This document shows positions 1 to 5,616 of a stretch of DNA of 5,660 bases, one piece after another. The stretch spans positions 1-5,660 of the forward strand of contig CAZBLR010000058.1 of NCBI GenBank assembly GCA_964492895.1, given 5' to 3'. Under the pieces are notes generated by a model. The model made no database searches. It was given only the letters and a program-made list of their open reading frames with translations, and was not told the DNA's origin. The stretch comes from DATLWN01 sp964492895. GTDB taxonomy: Bacteria; Pseudomonadota; Zetaproteobacteria; Mariprofundales; Mariprofundaceae. Position 1 is the stretch's first letter, and each line of letters starts with the position of its first letter. Position numbers and translations under genes: made by a program.

Positions 1-422
1 GGGCAGCGGCAGATGGCCTCGTGCACCTGCATGCGCCCTTCCTCGATACGGCGGGCGATCTCGATCTCGCCCTCGCGGGTCAAGAGCTCGACCGTGCCCA
101 TCTCGCGCAGGTACATGCGCACCGGGTCGTCGATGCGCACCACGGTGCCCAGCGTCGTGGTGTCGGCGCGCAGGGCGGAATCCTCCTTGCGCAGCCGGTC
201 CTTGCGCATGGCATAGGCGCCGGTCGGGGCGCGCTCGGGATCGACGACCTCGACGCCCATCTCGGTGAAGATGTTGATGATGTTCTCCACCTGGTCGGCG
301 GACACCAGGCCCTCGGGCAGATGCTTGTTCAGCTCATCGTAGGTGATGAACCCGGCCTGCTTGCCCTTGGCCATCAGGGTACCGAGTTTGCGGATACGGA
401 TCTGATCCTGCTTTGATGTCAT
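1..422 (-). CDS. rpoD: RNA polymerase primary sigma factor RpoD (sigma70), N-terminal part
   Basis: This is the housekeeping sigma factor that directs RNA polymerase to promoters. Only the first 140 codons are present; the gene continues past the left edge. Residues about 7-60 match sigma region 1.1 (GFITYDELNKHLPEG, then a DQVENIINIFTEMG helix). Residues 99-129 match region 1.2, with DPVRMYLREMGTVELLTREG nearly identical to E. coli RpoD as I recall it. The ATG at 422 is preceded by AGGGG with 5-nt spacing, inside the end of dnaG, and lies one base after the dnaG stop (TAGCATG), so translation is probably coupled. Oddity: the linker between regions 1.1 and 1.2 (about residues 61-98) has about as many basic as acidic residues and contains RKDRLRKE, whereas the E. 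coli linker is strongly acidic. Identity is very secure; truncation is only by the window edge. Confidence 0.97.
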   Translation of the reverse strand, partial: MTSKQDQIRIRKLGTLMAKGKQAGFITYDELNKHLPEGLVSADQVENIINIFTEMGVEVVDPERAPTGAYAMRKDRLRKEDSALRADTTTLGTVVRIDDPVRMYLREMGTVELLTREGEIEIARRIEEGRMQVHEAICRC

Positions 423-432
423 GCTAACCCCT
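423..432 (-). promoter_or_regulatory. rpoD Shine-Dalgarno inside the dnaG 3' end
   Basis: On the minus strand AGGGG (428-432) lies 5 nt before the rpoD ATG and falls within the last codons of dnaG, next to the TAG stop. Ribosomes ending dnaG would be placed directly at the rpoD start, which supports termination-reinitiation coupling as well as independent initiation. Confidence 0.7.
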
Positions 433-2133
433 ACGTTGCTGATTCAGTGCCTGCAGCTCGCGTTGCAGGCGCATCGCCTCTTCCAGTCCCATCTCGTGCC
501 GGTGCGCCTGCAGGCGCCGGCGGATGCTCTCGGCCTTCACGGCCACCAGCAGGGCATCGAACGCCGCCTCATCCAACGCCGGCTGGTTCGCCCAGCGGGG
601 GAGGTTCGGCTCATCGGGATACTCCTGCATCAGGATCTTCAATAGCGCGTTGCCGGAAAGCGGCTGCTTCTTACCAAGATCAAAAGCGCGCGTGTATACC
701 CGATGGGCGGCCTCGCCGTCAAGTAGTATATACCCTGAATCGGCTTCTGTGAGTTTGGACAAGCGTTCGGGTTGCTGCAACAAGGCGGCCATGAACTGGT
801 CGGCCAGCGTCATCGCCGGCGCCCGTACCGGCCGTTCGGGGGCCGGCCTTCGCGCCCGCGCCGCGCCGGCGGCCAGGCGCAGGCCCGTGGCCTTCTCGGC
901 CTCCTGCCGCCAGGCCTGCTTCAGATAATCGTCGGCCATGGCGGCCAGCATCTGGTCCGCCTTCTTGGCCATGCGCGCCCGCCCCTCGGCCCCCTGCCCG
1001 GCCAGCAGCCTGAGGCCCGTGAGCCAGGTCTCGAGCACCGGCCTGCCCTCGTCCGCCAGGCGCCGCGCGAAGGCCTCGGCCCCTTCCCGCGCCAGCAGCG
1101 AGTCCGGATCCTCGCCCTCGGGCAGGTACAAAAAGCGCGGCGCAAGCTCGGCCTTCAGCGCCGGCAGCATCTGCTCCAGGGCGCGCCAGGCGGCCTGGCG
1201 GCCGGCGCGGTCGCCGTCGAAGCAGAACACCGGCGCCTCGTGCAGGCGCAGGATCTCGCGCAACTGGCGCTCGCCGATGGCCGTACCCAGCGGTGCCACG
1301 CCCACCTTCAGGCCGTGCGCCGCCATGGCCAGTACGTCCATGTAGCCCTCGACGACGACCAGTTGCTTGCGCCTGCGGATCTCGTCACGGTGCTCGGACA
1401 GGCCGTACAGCAGCTCGGACTTGTGGAAGAACGGCGTCTCCGGCGAATTCAGGTACTTCGGCTCCCCGTCGCCGAGCACGCGGCCGCCGAAACCGACGAT
1501 GTGGCCTCGGCGGTCGCGGATCGGGAACATCACGCGATCGCGGAAGCGGTCGCCGTAGCCGCCGCTGTCGTTCCTGAACACCAGGCCGGCCGTCTCGGCC
1601 AGGGCCATGGCCTGGCGCTCGCCGCCGAGCGCCTTCTGCACGAAGCCGTAGCCGGGCGGGGCGTAGCCGACCTGGTAGTCGCGGATGACCTGCTCCGGCA
1701 TGCCGCGCCGCGCCAGGTAGTCGCGGGCCGCCTGGCCGGCCGGGGACGCCAGCTGCCGGGCGAAGCCGGCGGCGGCGCGGGCCAGCAGATCCAGCCCCTG
1801 GCGGCGCTTCTCCTCCTCCTCGGGCCGCTGCTCGGTGTCGGCCGGCAGGGCCATGCCGGCCTTCTCGGCCAGGTATTCGATGGCCTCAGGGAAGGAATAA
1901 CCGTCGTGCTCGGTCAAAAACTGGATGACGCCGCCGCCCTTGCCGCAGCCGAAGCAGTAGTACAGCTGCTTGTCGGGAGAGACGGAGAACGATGGGCTCT
2001 TCTCGTGGTGGAAGGGGCACAGCCCCATCAGGTTGGAGCCGGATTTCTTCAGGTCGACATGGCGGCCGATGATCTCGACCAGGTCGCTGCGCGACACGAC
2101 CTCGTCGATGAATGCGGGGGAGAAGCGCCTCAT
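424..2133 (-). CDS. dnaG: DNA primase DnaG
   Basis: DnaG synthesises the RNA primers for lagging-strand replication and acts at the fork with the DnaB helicase. The 569 residues are close to the E. coli length (581). Domains in order: a CHC2 zinc-binding domain with C39, H42, C60 and C63 (CPFHHEKSPSFSV, then YYCFGCGKGG); the catalytic core with DRVMFPIRDRRGHIVGFGGR and PKYLNSPETPFFHKSELLYG; a TOPRIM fold with the metal-binding acidic residues E262 (VVVEGYMDV), D306 and D308 (CFDGDRAG); and a C-terminal helicase-interaction domain from about residue 420. The reading frame stays open upstream to 2289, but MRRFSPAFIDEVVSR at 2133 is the conserved N-terminus. No convincing SD precedes this ATG, in keeping with the classically low expression of primase. 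The gene lies 37 nt after yqeY and 1 nt before rpoD. Identity is secure; the start is nearly so. Confidence 0.98.
   Translation of the reverse strand: MRRFSPAFIDEVVSRSDLVEIIGRHVDLKKSGSNLMGLCPFHHEKSPSFSVSPDKQLYYCFGCGKGGGVIQFLTEHDGYSFPEAIEYLAEKAGMALPADTEQRPEEEEKRRQGLDLLARAAAGFARQLASPAGQAARDYLARRGMPEQVIRDYQVGYAPPGYGFVQKALGGERQAMALAETAGLVFRNDSGGYGDRFRDRVMFPIRDRRGHIVGFGGRVLGDGEPKYLNSPETPFFHKSELLYGLSEHRDEIRRRKQLVVVEGYMDVLAMAAHGLKVGVAPLGTAIGERQLREILRLHEAPVFCFDGDRAGRQAAWRALEQMLPALKAELAPRFLYLPEGEDPDSLLAREGAEAFARRLADEGRPVLETWLTGLRLLAGQGAEGRARMAKKADQMLAAMADDYLKQAWRQEAEKATGLRLAAGAARARRPAPERPVRAPAMTLADQFMAALLQQPERLSKLTEADSGYILLDGEAAHRVYTRAFDLGKKQPLSGNALLKILMQEYPDEPNLPRWANQPALDEAAFDALLVAVKAESIRRRLQAHRHEMGLEEAMRLQRELQALNQQRRG
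693..753 (-). promoter_or_regulatory. Candidate internal promoters for rpoD within dnaG
   Basis: Two overlapping sigma70-like arrangements read toward rpoD. The first is TTGACG (717-722), 18-bp spacer, TATACA (693-698). The second is CTCACA (748-753), 17-bp spacer, TATACT (725-730). They lie in a local AT-rich patch of dnaG where codons 468-471 are TAT ATA CTA CTT, which are rare choices in this GC-rich sequence. E. coli is known to have extra rpoD promoters inside dnaG, so a parallel is plausible. Matches are imperfect (4-5 of 6 per hexamer) and nothing here proves activity. Predicted transcripts would start about 265-295 nt upstream of rpoD. Confidence 0.35.
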
Positions 2134-2170
2134 GACGCTAGCGTGCCCGGATTGGCGGGAGCATGCACGG

Positions 2171-2617
2171 TCAGCCGCCCTGCAGCCGCTCCTTGACCTT
2201 CGCCGAGACCTCGCCCATGTCGCCGCGCCCGAGCACGCGCGGACGCAGCCAGGCCATGACCTTGCCCATGTCGCGGATGCTGCAGGCACCGGTCTCGCCG
2301 ATACCCTCCTCGATGATGCGCGCCAGCTCCTCGGCGGACAGCTGCGCCGGCAGGTAGGCGTTCAGCACCTCGACCTCCGCCAGTTCGCGCTGCTCCAGAT
2401 CGGCGCGGCCGGCCTCGCGGTACTGGTTCGCCGACTCCTTGCGCTGCTTGATCAGCCGGGACACCAGCTGCAGCACATCCTCGTCGACCAGCGGCTTGCC
2501 GATCTCGATCTCGTGGTCCTTGATGGCGGCGCGCAGCATGCGGATGGCCGACAGCCGGGCCTTGTCGCCCGCCCTCATCGCCTCCTTCATGTCGTCGGCA
2601 ATACGTTGCGTCAGCAT
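2171..2617 (-). CDS. yqeY: YqeY / GatB-like tRNA amidotransferase-domain protein
   Basis: This is a small cytosolic protein of the YqeY family, which resembles the C-terminal tRNA-binding domain of GatB in the Asp/Glu-tRNA amidotransferase. Its exact role is not established, and a free-standing YqeY does not imply GatCAB activity. The 148 residues match the usual family length of about 147-150. Family hallmarks are the N-terminal helix MKEAMRAGDKARLSAIRMLR, the central QRKESANQYREAGR and the C-terminal DMGKVMAWLRPRVLGRGDMG. I chose ATG 2617 because the GAGGAGG SD is 6 nt upstream; another in-frame ATG at 2623 abuts the SD and is too close to be favoured. It lies between rpsU and dnaG, as in Pseudomonas-type operons, after the rpsU terminator and 37 nt before dnaG. 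It is probably transcribed by read-through from the rpsU promoter, since I see no convincing promoter of its own. Confidence 0.93.
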   Translation of the reverse strand: MLTQRIADDMKEAMRAGDKARLSAIRMLRAAIKDHEIEIGKPLVDEDVLQLVSRLIKQRKESANQYREAGRADLEQRELAEVEVLNAYLPAQLSAEELARIIEEGIGETGACSIRDMGKVMAWLRPRVLGRGDMGEVSAKVKERLQGG

Positions 2618-2623
2618 GGACAT

Positions 2624-2630
2624 CCTCCTC
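2624..2630 (-). promoter_or_regulatory. yqeY Shine-Dalgarno that decides its start
   Basis: GAGGAGG on the minus strand is followed by ATGTCCATG. The first ATG directly abuts the SD, while the second is 6 nt away, the normal spacing, so the second (2617) is the better start. The resulting proteins differ by only two residues (MS). Confidence 0.75.
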
Positions 2631-2632
2631 GG

Positions 2633-2653
2633 GGCGCCGGCCGGACCGGCACC
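2633..2653 (-). other. GC-rich hairpin just upstream of the yqeY ribosome-binding site
   Basis: In the mRNA sense, GGTGCCGG and CCGGCGCC can form an 8-bp stem (one G-U pair) around a 5-nt TCCGG loop. It ends only 2 nt before the GAGGAGG Shine-Dalgarno and starts 7 nt beyond the rpsU terminator. No T-tract follows, so it is not a second intrinsic terminator. It could stabilise the 5' end of a processed yqeY-dnaG-rpoD RNA or affect ribosome access. The fold was derived by eye. Confidence 0.5.
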
Positions 2654-2660
2654 GGTGAAA

Positions 2661-2692
2661 CAAAAATGCCGGGCGCATCGGCGCCCGGCATT
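2661..2692 (-). terminator. Intrinsic terminator after rpsU (operon attenuator)
   Basis: In the direction of rpsU transcription, AATGCCGGGCGC and GCGCCCGGCATT form a perfect 12-bp stem around the 4-nt loop CGAT, followed by TTTGTTTC (the 3' arm plus tract reads ATTTTTG). It begins 29 nt after the rpsU stop and precedes yqeY. The E. coli operon has a terminator in the same place, between rpsU and dnaG, that lets most RNA end after the ribosomal protein gene while some reads through. The opposite strand lacks a T-tract, so it works for the minus strand only. Confidence 0.9.
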
Positions 2693-2721
2693 CCCTGTCA
2701 TGACCGCAGCGCGGGCGGATC

Positions 2722-2937
2722 TCAGTAGTTCCGCTGCTCGCGCATGCGAATGCGGCGCAGGCGCTTGTTCAGACGCTTGCGGGCCGCGGCCTCCTTGCGT
2801 TTGGCCTGGACAGAGGGTTTCTCGTAAGCCTCGCGGCGACGGCATTCGGTGATGACGCCGGCCTTCTCGACCTGACGGCGAAAGCGCTTCAGCGCCAGCT
2901 CGAACGGCTCATCCTGGTGTATCTTGACACCCGGCAT
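2722..2937 (-). CDS. rpsU: 30S ribosomal protein S21
   Basis: S21 is a small basic protein of the 30S platform near the anti-Shine-Dalgarno end of 16S rRNA and assists translation initiation. The 71 residues equal the E. coli length. Matching family segments are DEPFELALKRFRRQVEKAGV, CRRREAYEKPS and a C-terminal half rich in Lys and Arg that ends in Tyr. The ATG at 2937 has a very strong SD (AAGGGGGTGA). It is the first gene of the operon, followed after 29 nt by a strong terminator, so S21 should be made in far greater amounts than primase or sigma. It is transcribed divergently from murJ from a promoter that overlaps the murJ start. Confidence 0.98.
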   Translation of the reverse strand: MPGVKIHQDEPFELALKRFRRQVEKAGVITECRRREAYEKPSVQAKRKEAAARKRLNKRLRRIRMREQRNY

Positions 2938-2943
2938 GAAAAA

Positions 2944-2954
2944 TCACCCCCTTT
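2944..2954 (-). promoter_or_regulatory. Very strong rpsU Shine-Dalgarno
   Basis: AAAGGGGGTGA on the minus strand pairs extensively with the 16S rRNA 3' end. It is followed by TTTTTC and then the rpsU ATG. This is the strongest SD in the window, fitting a highly expressed ribosomal protein and contrasting with dnaG, which has almost none. Confidence 0.85.
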
Positions 2955-2986
2955 GTTCCGCAATTCGGTGCATTCCCGGCCTCCGG

Positions 2987-3033
2987 CTTCCCGTTTGCGC
3001 CCACGGCGCATAGGCTCCCGGAAAACAGGGAAG
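2987..3033 (-). other. Dyad in the rpsU 5' leader
   Basis: In the predicted rpsU leader RNA, TGCGCC and GGCGCA form a perfect 6-bp stem with a GTG loop (2996-3010). Flanking CTTCCC-T-GTTT and AAACGGGAAG can pair around it with one bulge and an asymmetric internal loop. This would place a structured element at or near the 5' end of the mRNA. It may only stabilise the transcript; an S21-responsive switch is possible but not shown by the sequence. Confidence 0.4.
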
Positions 3034-3041
3034 GGCGACGG

Positions 3042-3069
3042 ATTATCATGGCAACGGCGGACAAGTCAA
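3042..3069 (-). promoter_or_regulatory. Sigma70-type promoter for rpsU operon
   Basis: On the minus strand TTGACT (3064-3069) and GATAAT (3042-3047), each matching 5 of 6 consensus bases, are separated by 16 bp. The predicted transcription start is near 3035, giving a leader of about 98 nt before rpsU. The spacer covers the murJ ATG and first codons, and the -35 lies inside murJ. This is the best promoter match seen in the window and sits where the operon promoter is expected. Confidence 0.7.
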
Positions 3070-4667
3070 ATCCCCCATCATCGCAGACCGGCGGCGGGCT
3101 GCTGCGCGCGGCCTCCACGGTCGGCGGCTGGACGCTGGCCTCGCGCCTGTTCGGCTTCGTGCGCGACCTGCTGCTGGCGCGCGTGCTCGGCGCCGGCCCC
3201 CTGGCCGATGCCTTCTTCGTCGCCTTCAGGCTGCCGAACTTCTTCCGGCGCATGTTCGCCGAAGGCACGCTGACCGTGGCCATGGTGCCGGTGCTGGCCG
3301 AGGAGCGGATGCGCGGCGAGGACGAGGCCCACCGTTTCCTGGACGCGCTGGCCACGCTGCTGCTCGCAGCGCTCGTCGTCTTCACGTTGCTGGGCATGCT
3401 GCTGATGCCGTGGCTGCTGATGGCCTTCGCACCCGGCTTCCGGGGCGATCCCGAGCGCTGGCAGCAGGCCCTGCTGCTGGCGCGCTGGATGTTCCCCTAC
3501 CTGCTGTTGATCTCGCTGACGGCGCTGGCCTGGGCGGTGCTGAACGCCTACCGCAGGTTCTCGCTGGCCGCCGCCAGCCCGGCGCTGCTGAACCTCGCCA
3601 TCATCTTCGCCGCCATCGTGCTGGCCCCCGGCTTCGCCAACCCGGCGCTGGCCATCGCCATCGGCGTGCTGCTGGGCGGCGTGCTGCAGCTGGGCATCCA
3701 GATCCCGGCGCTCAGGCGCATCGGCTGGCGCCCGCGGCTGGCCTGGCGCCCGCGGATGCCGGCGATCGGGCGCACGCTGCGCCTGTTCGGCCCGGCCGTG
3801 CTCGGCGTGGCGGCGGTGCAGGTCAACATCCTCGTGGGCACGATCCTGGCCACGCTGCTGCCGGCCGGCGCCGTCTCCTACCTGTATTACGCCGACCGCA
3901 TCGTACAGCTGCCATTGGCCTTGTTCGGCATCGCCATGGGCACGGCGCTGCTGCCGACCCTGTCCGACCATGCCGCGAGCGGACGCCACGACGAGGCGCG
4001 GCGCGATCTGCGCCAGGGCCTGGCCTGGATGACCTGGATCACCCTGCCCGCCATCGTCGGCGCCTTCTGGCTGGCCGAGCCGATCATCGGCGTGCTGTTC
4101 GAACGCGGCCGCTTCATGCACCCCGACACCGTGGCCACGGCGCACACGCTGCAGGCCTATGCCGTGGGCCTGCTGGCCTTCTGCTGGGTGCGCGTGCTGT
4201 CCGCCGCCTGCTACGCCGAGAAGGATGCCAGATCGCCGACGCGCTACGCCGCCGTCGCCGTGGCCGTCAACATCGTGCTGGCCGTGATCCTGATGCGCCC
4301 GTTCGGCTACGTGGGGCTGGCCATGGCCACGTCGCTCGCCGCCTTCGCCAACGTGGCGATGCTGGTGCTGCGCGTGCGCCGCCTGCATGGCAGCGTATTC
4401 GACGCGGCGAGCCTGGCGCGCATCGGCCGCGCCGTACTCGCCAGCCTGGCGATGCTGGCCGCCATCGCGGGGCTGGAGCATGCCTGGGCTTACCCGGACG
4501 CCGGCAAATGGCTGCAGGCGGCGTGGCTCGCCGTCGCGCTGGGCGGCGGCATGGCGGTGTTCTTCGCCGGGGCCTGGCTGCTCGGCGAGCGGCCGAGCCT
4601 GGGCTTCCGCCGCCCGGCCAACACGCCCAAGGCCGACACACCCAAGGGAGATGACCATGCGCCGTGA
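3048..4667 (+). CDS. murJ: Lipid II flippase MurJ
   Basis: MurJ is the inner-membrane flippase that moves lipid II, the peptidoglycan precursor, to the periplasmic face; it belongs to the MOP superfamily. The 539 residues are slightly longer than E. coli MurJ (511), owing to about 15 extra polar residues at the N-terminus and a hydrophilic tail (from about residue 515). Conserved segments include SRLFGFVRDLLLARVLGAG, ADAFFVAFRLPNFFRRMFAEG and AVSYLYYADRIVQLP. The cavity charges important in E. coli are present at R33, R39, D54, R67 and R284 (E. coli R18, R24, D39, R52 and R270 by eye). Many hydrophobic stretches fit the known 14-helix fold. An AGGGAAGGG SD lies about 12 nt before the ATG, a rather long spacing. 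I see no clear promoter of its own. The stop overlaps the exonuclease gene by 11 nt. Confidence 0.97.
   Translation: MATADKSNPPSSQTGGGLLRAASTVGGWTLASRLFGFVRDLLLARVLGAGPLADAFFVAFRLPNFFRRMFAEGTLTVAMVPVLAEERMRGEDEAHRFLDALATLLLAALVVFTLLGMLLMPWLLMAFAPGFRGDPERWQQALLLARWMFPYLLLISLTALAWAVLNAYRRFSLAAASPALLNLAIIFAAIVLAPGFANPALAIAIGVLLGGVLQLGIQIPALRRIGWRPRLAWRPRMPAIGRTLRLFGPAVLGVAAVQVNILVGTILATLLPAGAVSYLYYADRIVQLPLALFGIAMGTALLPTLSDHAASGRHDEARRDLRQGLAWMTWITLPAIVGAFWLAEPIIGVLFERGRFMHPDTVATAHTLQAYAVGLLAFCWVRVLSAACYAEKDARSPTRYAAVAVAVNIVLAVILMRPFGYVGLAMATSLAAFANVAMLVLRVRRLHGSVFDAASLARIGRAVLASLAMLAAIAGLEHAWAYPDAGKWLQAAWLAVALGGGMAVFFAGAWLLGERPSLGFRRPANTPKADTPKGDDHAP
4644..4650 (+). promoter_or_regulatory. Shine-Dalgarno of the exonuclease gene, inside murJ
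   Basis: AAGGGAG is followed by ATGACCATG. The first ATG (4651) abuts the SD; the second (4657) has the normal 6-nt spacing and is the favoured start. The site lies within the last murJ codons, so translation of the two genes is probably coupled. Confidence 0.7.
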
Positions 4668-5469
4668 CGTATTCGTGTTCGATATCGAGACCGTGGTCGA
4701 CGCCGAGGCCGCCCGCCGCCTGCTGCGCCGGCCGGAGCTGACGGATAGCGAGGCGCGCGATGCGCTTTCCGCCTACTTCCTGGACAAGACCGACGGGCGC
4801 AACGACTTCCCGCGCCAGCCCTTCCACCAGGTGGTGGCCATCAGCTACGTGCAGCTGGCGCGCGAGCCGGGCGAAACCGGCACGGAGCTGGTCGTCAGCC
4901 GCATCGCCAGCGGCGGCGAGGCGGGGAGCAGCGAGGCCGAACTGCTGGAGGGCTTCTTCGGGCTGATCGACAAGCGGGCGCCGCAGCTGGTCAGCTTCAA
5001 CGGCCGCGGCTTCGACGTGCCGGTGCTCAAGTACCGGGCCATGGTGCACGGCGTCAGCTGCCCGCGCTGGTTCAACGAGGGCGACAAGTGGACCAACTAC
5101 GATGCCCGCTATGCGCAGGAATACCACGTCGATCTGATGGAGGTGCTGTCCGATTACGGCGCCTCGGCCCGCTGCTCGCTGGATGAGGTGGCGGCGGCGT
5201 TCGATGTGCCCGGCAAGCTGGAGACGAGCGGCGGCGAGGTGCGCGAGATGTTCGAGGCCGGGCGCATCGCCGAGATCCGCGACTATTGCGAAACGGACGT
5301 CTGCTCCACCCTGCTGGTGTTCCTGCGCTGGCAGCTGTTCACCGGGGCGTTGACCGGCAACGCCTATGCCCGGGCCATCCTCGGGGTGCGCAATTACCTC
5401 GAGGAAGAGGCGAAGGGCCGGCCGCACCTCGGTCGCTTCCTCGCCGCCTGGGACGCGGCCGAGGGCTAA
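4657..5469 (+). CDS. Predicted 3'-5' exonuclease, PolB exonuclease-like (DEDDy)
   Basis: This is a 270-residue protein resembling the family of stand-alone 3'-5' exonucleases related to the proofreading domain of family B DNA polymerases (Pfam DNA_pol_B_exo2, PF10108). All DEDDy catalytic motifs are visible: ExoI FDIET with D9 and E11, ExoII SFNGRGFDVP with N115 and D120, and ExoIII YCETD with Y210 and D214. The rest of a polymerase is absent, so it should trim DNA or RNA 3' ends; the natural substrate is unknown. No signal peptide is seen, so it is probably cytosolic. The start at 4657 is set by SD spacing; ATG 4651 would add only MT. It overlaps murJ by 11 nt in another frame and is probably co-transcribed with it. 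Catalytic class is secure; the biological role is not. Confidence 0.92.
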   Translation: MRRDVFVFDIETVVDAEAARRLLRRPELTDSEARDALSAYFLDKTDGRNDFPRQPFHQVVAISYVQLAREPGETGTELVVSRIASGGEAGSSEAELLEGFFGLIDKRAPQLVSFNGRGFDVPVLKYRAMVHGVSCPRWFNEGDKWTNYDARYAQEYHVDLMEVLSDYGASARCSLDEVAAAFDVPGKLETSGGEVREMFEAGRIAEIRDYCETDVCSTLLVFLRWQLFTGALTGNAYARAILGVRNYLEEEAKGRPHLGRFLAAWDAAEG

Positions 5470-5616
5470 ACGCGGCTCTGAAAAAGCCGGATCAAGGAGC
5501 GATATGGCTGCCCCGACGTCCCAGGCACGTCCGGCCGGATGCGGCCACGTACGATCATTCGTTCGAATTGCGCGCGGCCTGTTGGCATCCTCGGTCCCAG
5601 CCAATACCCTGACCAC
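5470..5616 (+). other. Intergenic region with lower GC and short palindromes
   Basis: These 147 bp separate the exonuclease stop from the next start and are visibly less GC-rich than the genes. They contain a short stem (CGGCT, 5473-5477; AGCCG, 5485-5489) without a T-tract, the palindrome TCCGGCCGGA (5530-5539), and the inverted repeat ATTCG-TT-CGAAT (5557-5568). No strong terminator is visible. An AAGGAG followed by an ATG at 5504 opens a frame with no recognisable product. Confidence 0.6.
5582..5610 (+). promoter_or_regulatory. Weak candidate promoter for the right-edge gene
   Basis: TTGGCA (5582-5587, 5 of 6) and TACCCT (5605-5610, 3 of 6) are separated by exactly 17 bp. The predicted transcription start is near 5617, on the start codon of the following gene, which would give a leaderless message. 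The -10 match is poor, so this is only a candidate. Confidence 0.25.

Noticed and set aside
693..723. Heat-shock (sigma32) promoter for rpoD from CTTGAC and CCCAT in dnaG
   Set aside because: The spacing between the elements is about 8 bp, shorter than sigma32 promoters allow, and both elements are incomplete.
772..2196. Long plus-strand open frame (474 codons) opposite dnaG
   Set aside because: Low-complexity Ala/Leu/Gly/Arg/Gln composition and no domain, while dnaG on the other strand has all catalytic motifs.
2134..2289. Upstream extension of the dnaG reading frame to an ATG at 2289
   Set aside because: It would overlap yqeY, its translation is Arg/Cys-rich with no match to DnaG, and the conserved N-terminus begins at 2133.
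2924..2929. Perfect TTGACA hexamer on the plus strand as a murJ -35
   Set aside because: At 15-19 bp downstream the sequence is CACCCCC-like with no -10 resemblance, and it lies in the first codons of rpsU.
3013..3029. LexA-type site (CTGT half-site) in the rpsU leader
   Set aside because: Only one half is present; the opposite half lacks ACAG at the required distance.
3078..4658. Long minus-strand open frame (526 codons) opposite murJ
   Set aside because: Rich in Gln, His, Arg, Gly and Ala with no recognisable domain; typical antisense shadow of a GC-rich gene. MurJ on the plus strand is unmistakable.
5473..5489. Terminator after the exonuclease gene
   Set aside because: A 5-bp stem with a 7-nt loop and no T-tract on the plus strand is too weak to call.
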